Assembly (NCBI GenBank): GCA_022707665.1
Contig: JAKJAE010000054.1
Span: forward strand, 1-12,315
DNA from: Chloroflexota bacterium
GTDB taxonomy: Bacteria; Chloroflexota; Anaerolineae; B4-G1; SLSP01
DNA: 12,315 nucleotides
Direction: 5' to 3'
Part shown: positions 7,331-12,315 of the stretch, in pieces
How positions within the stretch are numbered: the first letter of the stretch is position 1
How the letters are laid out: every line of letters begins with the position of its first letter
Notes under the pieces: generated by a model
The model's database searches: none
Told to the model about the DNA's origin: nothing
The model's input: the letters and a program-made list of their open reading frames with translations, nothing else
Made by a program: the position numbers and the translations under genes

Positions 7331-7401
7331 GCGGGCGTTGCTTAATGGTAGAGCCTTAGCCTTCCAAGCTAAAGATACGGGTTCGATTCCCGTCGCCCGC
7401 T
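7331..7401 (+). tRNA. tRNA-Gly (anticodon UCC)
   Basis: The cloverleaf is complete. The acceptor GCGGGCG (7331-7337) pairs with CGCCCGC (7394-7400), with discriminator U at 7401. The D-stem is GCTT/GAGC. The anticodon stem TTAGC/GCTAA carries loop CTTCCAA with anticodon UCC at 7363-7365. The T-stem ACGGG/CCCGT carries loop TTCGATT. The CCA end is not encoded. The promoter at 7293-7320 lies immediately upstream. Confidence 0.96.
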
Positions 7402-7407
7402 CTTTCG

Positions 7408-7480
7408 GGGCTCATAGCTCAACGGTTAGAGCAACCGGCTCATAACCGGTCGGTTCCAGGTTCGAATCCTGGTGGGCCCA
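7408..7480 (+). tRNA. tRNA with CAU anticodon: elongator Met, or Ile2
   Basis: The acceptor GGGCTCA (7408-7414) pairs with TGGGCCC (7473-7479) with one G-U pair; the discriminator is A at 7480. The D-stem is GCTC/GAGC. The anticodon stem ACCGG/CCGGT has loop CTCATAA, anticodon CAU at 7441-7443. The T-stem CCAGG/CCTGG has loop TTCGAAT. Base 1 pairs with base 72, so it is not an initiator tRNA. Elongator Met and lysidine-modified Ile2 share this anticodon and I cannot separate them by eye; Met is the more common annotation. It is six bases after tRNA-Gly and likely co-transcribed. Confidence 0.93.
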
Positions 7481-7495
7481 CTTCACTCAAACAGC

Positions 7496-7519
7496 GACGG
7501 CCCGCGTGGACGGGCCGTC
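7496..7519 (+). terminator. GC-rich hairpin between the tRNAs and prfA
   Basis: GACGGCCCG and CGGGCCGTC form a perfect nine-pair stem around a six-base loop. No T-run follows, so it could be a weak terminator or an RNA-processing or stability element for transcripts reading from the tRNA promoter into prfA. No separate prfA promoter is evident in 7481-7541. Confidence 0.3.
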
Positions 7520-7547
7520 TGTCATGTCCGTAAAGGGATAGGTGCAC

Positions 7548-8633
7548 GTGGATACGCAGAAGATGCTGGAAAGGCTGGGGGTGCTGGAGGAGCGGTATCA
7601 GGAGCTGACGCGCCTGATGGCCGATCCGGATATCGCCCAGGATTACGAGAAGGTGACTGACCTGGCGATCGAGCGGTCGGAGCTCGAGGAGACCGTGACC
7701 ATCTACCGCGAGTACCGCACCGTCCTCGAGGAGATCGATGGCGCCGAGGCGATGTTGGAGGACAACGATCCGGCCCTGCGTGAGCTGGCCCAGGACGAGT
7801 TGGCGACGCTCGTCGAGCGCCGCGAGGCTCTGCAGAACAGACTGCGCCTGCTGCTGGTGCCCAAGGACCCGCGCGATGAGCGCGATGTCATCGTCGAGAT
7901 CCGTGCCGGCGCCGGCGGCGATGAAGCGGGGCTCTTTGCCGCCGAGCTGTTCCGGTTGTACACCCGCTATGCCGAGCTGCAGTCGGGGTGGAAGACGCAC
8001 ATCATCTCCGAGAACCGCACCGGCATCGGCGGCTACAAAGAGGTGATCTTCGCGGTCGAGGGAAAGGGCGCCTACTCGCGGCTCAAGTACGAGAGCGGCG
8101 TCCACCGGGTGCAGCGGGTGCCGGCGACGGAGTCGAGCGGGCGCATTCACACGTCCACGGTGACGGTGGCGGTCCTGCCCGAGGTCGACGAGGTCGAGAT
8201 CAACATCAATCCGAATGACATCGAGATGACCAACTACGGCTCCTCGGGGCCGGGTGGCCAGCATATGCAGAAGAACGATACGGCGGTGCGCATCCTCTAC
8301 AAGCCCACCGGCATGGTGGTCACGTGCGAGAGCGAGCGGTCGCTCACGCAGAACAAGCTGCGGGCGATGAGCGTGCTGCGCGCCCGGCTCTATGAGATCG
8401 AGCGATTGAAGCAGATCTCCGAGCTCGAGCAGGCGCGCCGGTCGCAGGTGGGGATGGGCGACCGCAGCGAGAAGATCCGCACCTACAATTTTCCTCAGAA
8501 CCGTGTGACCGACCACCGGATCGGGATGACGTCCTACAATTTGGCCGGCGTGATGGCCGGCGATATTGACTCGTTCATCGAGGCGCTATCGCTCGATGAC
8601 CAGACGCGGCGGCTCGCGACGGTCGGCGAATAG
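7548..8633 (+). CDS. prfA: Peptide chain release factor 1
   Basis: RF1 recognises UAA and UAG stop codons in the ribosomal A site and releases the peptide. The 361-residue product has the N-terminal helical domain, then GAGGDEAGLFAAELF near 121-135 and the codon-recognition motif PAT near 192-194 within RVPATESSGRIHTS. This PxT motif marks RF1 and not RF2. The catalytic GGQ lies near 236-238. The loop around it reads GPGGQHMQKNDTAVR where most RF1 proteins have GAGGQHVN-T-SAVR-like sequence; the GGQ itself is intact. Length is normal. I prefer GTG 7548, nine bases after AAAGGGA; GTG 7542, two codons upstream, is too close to that site. The methyltransferase gene prmC, often next to prfA, is not here. 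Transcription probably comes from the tRNA promoter. Confidence 0.96.
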   Translation: MDTQKMLERLGVLEERYQELTRLMADPDIAQDYEKVTDLAIERSELEETVTIYREYRTVLEEIDGAEAMLEDNDPALRELAQDELATLVERREALQNRLRLLLVPKDPRDERDVIVEIRAGAGGDEAGLFAAELFRLYTRYAELQSGWKTHIISENRTGIGGYKEVIFAVEGKGAYSRLKYESGVHRVQRVPATESSGRIHTSTVTVAVLPEVDEVEININPNDIEMTNYGSSGPGGQHMQKNDTAVRILYKPTGMVVTCESERSLTQNKLRAMSVLRARLYEIERLKQISELEQARRSQVGMGDRSEKIRTYNFPQNRVTDHRIGMTSYNLAGVMAGDIDSFIEALSLDDQTRRLATVGE

Positions 8634-8654
8634 ACTTCTGGTTCGGTAGAACCC

Positions 8655-8700
8655 AAGTGCCGGGGACAGCGCCGTCTGCGGCGCCGTCCCCGGCACTTTT
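8655..8700. terminator. Strong hairpin terminator between convergent prfA and trpB2
   Basis: Two 20-base arms (8655-8674 and 8679-8698) pair with a single A-C mismatch around the loop TCTG. On the plus strand the stem ends in CACTTTT followed by CGTTT, consistent with an intrinsic terminator for prfA. On the minus strand the following run is weaker, but the same stem could also stop transcripts from trpB2. Confidence 0.8.
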
Positions 8701-8721
8701 CGTTTCCAGCCGTGTGAAGCG

Positions 8722-10083
8722 TTACTTGACGTTGGGCAGCCCTTCCAACGCCGCGGCGAGCTTGGCCTCTTCGAGTTCGTAATCGTCGAGTGCACGCCGG
8801 TGGTAGGCATCGTAGGCAGCGAGGTCGAAGTGCCCGTGGCCACTGGCGTTGAAGACGATCACCTTTGACTCCCCCGCTTCCTTGCACGCCAGCGCCTCGT
8901 CATAGGCGGCGCGGACGGCATGGGCCGTCTCGGGCGCCAGGATCGTACCTTCGGCGTTGCTGAAGCTGAGCGTGGCTTCGAACGCGGCGTTCTGGTGATA
9001 GGCCCGCGCCTCGGCCATCCCGTCGTTCAGCAGCGACGAAATCGTCGGCGCGATGCCGTGGTAGCGCAGCCCGCCGGCGTGAACGGGGGCCGGGACGAAG
9101 CCATGGCCCACGGTGTGCATCTTGGTCACCGGGCCGGTTTTGGCTGTATCACCCCAGTCGTAGGCGTAGGTGCCGCGGGTCATGCTCGGGCACGCCGTCG
9201 ATTCGACGAAGATCGCACGCAGGTTGGGCGTCTCGCCCGTCAGCTTGTGGCGCATGAAGGGATAGATCAGGCCCGCGGCGTTGCTGCCGCCGCCGGCACA
9301 GCCGATCACTATGTCCGGGCTATCGCCCGCCATCTCCAGTTGCTTCATCGTCTCCAGCCCGATGATGGTCTGGTGGAGCAACACGAAGTTGACCACGCTT
9401 CCAAGCGAGTACTTGTACCCGTCGTGGGTCATCGCGTACTCAAGCGCATCGCTGATCGCCATACCCAGGCTCCCCGGCGTATCGGGGTCCTGTTCGAGCA
9501 TCGCGCGTCCGGCGTGCGTCTCGGCACTTGGGCTGGGCACCACCTCGCCGCCCCATGTCTCCATCATCACGCGGCGATAGGGTTTCTGGCGGTAGGAGAC
9601 AGCGACCATAAAGACCTTGATCTTCAGGCCGAAGTACGATCCGGCAAGACTGAGTGCACACCCCCACTGACCGGCACCGGTTTCGGTCGCGAAGCCCGTC
9701 AGCCCTTCCTGCTTGGCATAGTAGGCCTGGGCGATCGCCGTGTTCAGCTTGTGGCTGCCGGTAGGGCTGGCTCCCTCCCATTTGTAATAGATCTTCGCTG
9801 GGGTGTCGAGCGCCTTCTCCCATCGGTGCGCACGGATGAGTGGTGTCGGGCGATACATCCTGAAGATGTCCTGGACCTCCTCGGGGATGTCGATGAAGCG
9901 CTCGCGGCTGGTCTCCTGCGCGACGCATCCCGTAGGGAAGACCGACGCCAGATCGTCGGGCGTCATCAGGTTCAGCGTTGCCGGATGCAGGTACGGCGGC
10001 GGGGGATTCTTCATATCCGCCAGGATGTTGTACCATTGCGTCGGCATGTCCTTCTCGGAGAGTAGGTACTTGTACTGCTTCAT
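8722..10083 (-). CDS. trpB2: Tryptophan synthase beta chain type 2 (TrpB2)
   Basis: This pyridoxal-phosphate enzyme condenses indole and serine to tryptophan. The TrpB2 branch usually acts without a dedicated TrpA partner and is thought to help salvage indole. The 453-residue protein has the PLP-lysine motif SPTGSHKLNTA (Lys about 112), TETGAGQWG (133-141), VSYRQKPYRRVMMETWGGE (162-180) and the phosphate-binding CAGGGSN (262-268). The longer N-terminus and the YRQKPYRR segment distinguish it from TrpB1. Start ATG 10083 has AAGGAGGAG six bases upstream. It is the last gene of the trpS-ATPase-trpB2 cluster, 36 bases after the ATPase, so it is probably controlled by the tryptophan T-box upstream of trpS. 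No trpA or other biosynthetic gene is in the window. Confidence 0.95.
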   Translation of the reverse strand: MKQYKYLLSEKDMPTQWYNILADMKNPPPPYLHPATLNLMTPDDLASVFPTGCVAQETSRERFIDIPEEVQDIFRMYRPTPLIRAHRWEKALDTPAKIYYKWEGASPTGSHKLNTAIAQAYYAKQEGLTGFATETGAGQWGCALSLAGSYFGLKIKVFMVAVSYRQKPYRRVMMETWGGEVVPSPSAETHAGRAMLEQDPDTPGSLGMAISDALEYAMTHDGYKYSLGSVVNFVLLHQTIIGLETMKQLEMAGDSPDIVIGCAGGGSNAAGLIYPFMRHKLTGETPNLRAIFVESTACPSMTRGTYAYDWGDTAKTGPVTKMHTVGHGFVPAPVHAGGLRYHGIAPTISSLLNDGMAEARAYHQNAAFEATLSFSNAEGTILAPETAHAVRAAYDEALACKEAGESKVIVFNASGHGHFDLAAYDAYHRRALDDYELEEAKLAAALEGLPNVK

Positions 10084-10119
10084 TGTTGCTCCTCCTTCTT
10101 TTGGGTATGAACTGGCTAC

Positions 10120-10923
10120 TCAGGATGACTCTGCAACGGCCAGGGCGGGCAGCGATACGCCGGCGTCCCCCTCTTCTGTGGCCGCTTCCTGCGCACGGTG
10201 GCGTCCTTCTGCCGGTGCTGTAGACCGTCGAGTGGCGAAGAACTGCCGGTACACCTGATAGTGCTCCGTTTCCTCGTAACGCACCTCCTGGACTCTGGGA
10301 CCATCGAAGCTGTAGATCTGTGCTCCAGACAAGGAGAGCAGGATCGGTGAATGGGTTGCGATGATGAACTGGGCCTGGCCTGTGGCGGCATACGCCTCTA
10401 TCTGTTCGAGGAACGTCACCTGGCTCTTCGGAGAGAGCGCTGCCTCGGGTTCGTCCAGCAGATAGAGCCCCTTGCGGCCGAATCGCCCGCGGAAATAGGC
10501 CAGCATTCCCTGACCGTGGGAGAGCGTGTTGAGCATCCTGCCGCCGTGGTACTGGAGCCGCCCGGGGTCGCACACGGCAACGTCATCCAGGAAGTCCGCA
10601 AGGTCGCGAAAGGTCTCCGCCTTGAAGAGCGACCCTGCCACGCGTTCCTCGCCCCAGACCACCTCGATGAAGTCGGCGAGGCGCGTCTCGTAGGGGTTCT
10701 CGTGGGCGATGTGGCGCTTCGGCTGGTCCCAGGTGTGCACCCCGCACTTGCGTGTGATGGCCTCCAGCAGCGTCGACTTGCCCGATCCGTTGTCCCCGAC
10801 GAAGAAGGTTACGGGGCGTTGGAACGTGATCTGCGATGTGGTCCGCAGCACCGGCACGTTGAACGGATAGTAGCGGGCCGTCGGGTAGTGGTCGGTGAAC
10901 AGTCGCACACTCGTGATGTACAT
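10120..10923 (-). CDS. SMC/ABC-like AAA-family ATPase (COG3910-like), role unknown
   Basis: The 267-residue product is a stand-alone ABC-type ATPase. It has Walker A GDNGSGKST (43-51), an ABC signature-like LSHGQ (134-138), Walker B YLLDEPE (154-160) and a switch histidine in ATHSP (189-193). No membrane segments or coiled-coil arms are visible. It resembles small predicted ATPases of the RecF/SMC-like group, whose role is not established. The last 40 residues are low in complexity (Ala, Glu, Arg rich). Start ATG 10923 is preceded by AAGGAG six bases upstream; the frame extends to 11013 but would overlap trpS. It sits between trpS (40-base gap) and trpB2 (36-base gap), so it is very likely in a tryptophan-regulated operon. 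Whether it acts in tryptophan metabolism cannot be told from sequence. Confidence 0.85.
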   Translation of the reverse strand: MYITSVRLFTDHYPTARYYPFNVPVLRTTSQITFQRPVTFFVGDNGSGKSTLLEAITRKCGVHTWDQPKRHIAHENPYETRLADFIEVVWGEERVAGSLFKAETFRDLADFLDDVAVCDPGRLQYHGGRMLNTLSHGQGMLAYFRGRFGRKGLYLLDEPEAALSPKSQVTFLEQIEAYAATGQAQFIIATHSPILLSLSGAQIYSFDGPRVQEVRYEETEHYQVYRQFFATRRSTAPAEGRHRAQEAATEEGDAGVSLPALAVAESS

Positions 10924-10963
10924 AGGATGCTCCTTGGGGCTTGCAGTGGGTGCCTGCGCTGCC

Positions 10964-12037
10964 CTATGCCTCTGCCTGAAGGCGGAAGGTGCTGGACTTG
11001 CCCTGTAGCACACGGCGCAGCCGGGGGCCTGCCATTCCCATTGCGTCGTAGACCATGCCGAGTGTCACCTCGGCCTCTCGTTGCATCCGGCGCGTGCCCT
11101 CGACGAGCACCTCTTCGACCAGCCCGGGCCTGGAGAGATAGGCGGCACGGCGCTCGCGGATCGGATCCAGGAACGCGTTGATGGCGCGGGCCAGTTTGCG
11201 CTTCACCTCGACGTCACCGACCTTGCCCAGCCGGTAGCGCTCCTTCAGGTCGTTGACCTCTTCGACGTTCGGGTTGAAGGCATCATGGTAGATGAAGACG
11301 GGGTTGCCCTCGACCTTGCCGGGGACGTCGGCGCGGATGCGGTTGGGGTCGGTGTACATCCCACGCACTTTCTCCTCGACCGTTTTGGGGTCATCGGAGA
11401 GCAGGATTGCATTGCCGAGTGATTTGCTCATTTTGGCCTGGCCATCGGTGCCGATGAGGGTGGGCACCTCGCCGATCAGGACGTCGGGCAGCGGGAAGAT
11501 CTCTACGTCGTACATATGGTTGAAGCGGCGCGCGATCTCGCGCGTGATCTCCACGTGTGCCTCGTTGTCCTTGCCCACGGGAACCAGGTGAGCGCGCGGG
11601 AGCAGGATGTCCGCGGCTTGCAGAACCGGGTAGCCGATCAGACCAAAGGGCACGGTCTCGTCGTCCATGTTGGCGGCGCGCGCCATATCCTTGATGCTCG
11701 GCAGCCGCGTGAGCCGGGGCAGCGTGACCAGATTCCCCAGGAGTTGGGCCAACTCGTATTCCTCGGGGATGGCCGACTGCAGGAAGATCACGCTCTTTTC
11801 GGGGTCGATGCCCACGCTCAGGTAGTCGAGCACGACGTTGTAGATGTTGTCGTCGAGTTCGGCCAGGTGTTCCTTCTCCGCCTTGGTGGTGAGCGTGTGG
11901 AGGTCCGCGATGATGAAATAGCACTCGTAGCTGTCCTGCAGTGCCACGCGGTTCTTCATGCTCCCCACATAGTGACCCAGGTGCAGCTTCCCGGTGGGGC
12001 GATCGCCCGTCAGGATTCGTTTCCTGGTCTCGTTCAT
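10964..12037 (-). CDS. trpS: Tryptophanyl-tRNA synthetase
   Basis: This class I aminoacyl-tRNA synthetase charges tRNA-Trp. The 357-residue protein has the HIGH-type motif as HLGH (about 19-22, after GDRPTGKL), the tryptophan pocket region [16 protein letters not shown] (131-146), [10 protein letters not shown] (154-163) and KMSKS at about 202-206. Length is normal for bacterial TrpRS. I use ATG 12037 because AAGGAG (12048-12043) lies five bases upstream. The frame is open to 12118, but that extension would be translated from the terminator and T-box leader and is not plausible. The gene is controlled by the T-box leader and begins a likely operon with the ATPase and trpB2. Confidence 0.97.
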   Translation of the reverse strand: MNETRKRILTGDRPTGKLHLGHYVGSMKNRVALQDSYECYFIIADLHTLTTKAEKEHLAELDDNIYNVVLDYLSVGIDPEKSVIFLQSAIPEEYELAQLLGNLVTLPRLTRLPSIKDMARAANMDDETVPFGLIGYPVLQAADILLPRAHLVPVGKDNEAHVEITREIARRFNHMYDVEIFPLPDVLIGEVPTLIGTDGQAKMSKSLGNAILLSDDPKTVEEKVRGMYTDPNRIRADVPGKVEGNPVFIYHDAFNPNVEEVNDLKERYRLGKVGDVEVKRKLARAINAFLDPIRERRAAYLSRPGLVEEVLVEGTRRMQREAEVTLGMVYDAMGMAGPRLRRVLQGKSSTFRLQAEA

Positions 12038-12066
12038 ACTCTCTCCTTCTCTCTCCGGTTGGAAAC

Positions 12067-12097
12067 AAAAAACGCCCGTCCCCAAAAGGGACGAGCG
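12067..12097 (-). terminator. Intrinsic terminator of the trpS T-box leader
   Basis: On the minus strand CGCTCGTCCC and GGGACGGGCG pair around a short T-rich loop, with one A-C mismatch. Six U residues follow (12072-12067). It lies just downstream of the T-box sequence, and the 5' arm can instead be held by the antiterminator, as expected for T-box control. Confidence 0.88.
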
Positions 12098-12315
12098 CTG
12101 GAATGCCCGTGGTGCCACCCTCGTTAGGCCTTCTGCCCCAATGAAAAACGCGCTCGGAGAGCGCGTCGTTGAGTCAAGCCAGCCTCACTTGTTTCGGACA
12201 CGGCCCGATCATCGTATCGCGCGATGTCCTACGCCCTGATAACGGTGGCGTCTCCGTCTCGGACTACTCGTGTCTGATGTTCAGTAGAACACACATCCAC
12301 TTTCGGCGAGCAGCT
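12067..12315 (-). ncRNA. T-box riboswitch leader for trpS (5' part beyond window)
   Basis: T-box RNAs read the charging of a cognate tRNA: uncharged tRNA stabilises an antiterminator and allows transcription of the downstream genes. The diagnostic T-box sequence AGGGTGGCACC is at 12121-12111 on the minus strand. It is followed by the terminator and preceded by a perfect stem III-like hairpin, CGCGCTC/GAGCGCG at 12165-12149. An AGTA element near 12268-12265, flanked by GACACG/CGTGTC and GTCC/GGAC pairings, looks like an S-turn helix of stem II or lower stem I. The only UGG triplet in the upper leader is at 12299-12297, within TGGA; it is a plausible tryptophan specifier if stem I extends past the right edge. 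The promoter is not visible. Confidence 0.88.

Noticed and set aside
7408..7480. Initiator tRNA-fMet
   Set aside because: Initiator tRNAs have an unpaired first acceptor position and GGG/CCC in the anticodon stem; here position 1 pairs and the stem is ACCGG/CCGGT.
10924..11013. 30-residue N-terminal extension of the ATPase
   Set aside because: It overlaps the end of trpS and lacks a ribosome binding site, whereas ATG 10923 has AAGGAG at good spacing.

Overview
The window is GC-rich bacterial DNA. Gene content and style suggest a member of the Chloroflexota: a type III CRISPR operon with a Csx3 fused to an ATPase, a 7TM NarL-type kinase pair, a T-box trpS operon with TrpB2, and a release factor 1 with a divergent GGQ loop. 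The phylum call is inference from family resemblance, not a database match.

Left region (1-4959) is the edge of a type III CRISPR-Cas locus. On the minus strand, a gene for a CARF-like sensor fused to a LuxR-type helix-turn-helix (2822-3727) lies upstream of a full-length cas10/csm1 (109-2634) with intact HD and GGDD motifs. A further minus-strand gene begins at 35 with a good ribosome binding site and leaves the window; by position it is probably csm2. Divergent from the sensor gene, 42 bases away, is a plus-strand ATPase-Csx3 fusion (3770-4959). It carries an apparent single-base frameshift near 4374 and two Csx3-like units. Cas10 would make cyclic oligoadenylate (cOA), the CARF-HTH protein could read it to control transcription, and the Csx3 protein could degrade it. 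The Csm effector genes and CRISPR array are not in the window.

Middle region (5005-8633) is on the plus strand. It has a promoter and an overlapping 7TM histidine kinase/NarL response regulator pair, then about 190 bases of palindromic GC-rich repeats (7100-7288). A strong promoter follows, then tRNA-Gly(UCC), a CAU-anticodon tRNA (Met or Ile2), and prfA. A 20-bp-stem hairpin terminator (8655-8700) separates prfA from the convergent right-hand operon.

Right region (8722-12315, minus strand) is a compact tryptophan operon: T-box leader with terminator, trpS, an SMC/ABC-like ATPase of unknown role, and a type 2 tryptophan synthase beta chain (TrpB2). The gaps are about 40 bases. The T-box runs off the right edge, so its stem I is incomplete here. 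The ATPase between two tryptophan genes and the CARF-LuxR regulator facing a Csx3 fusion are the two least ordinary arrangements.
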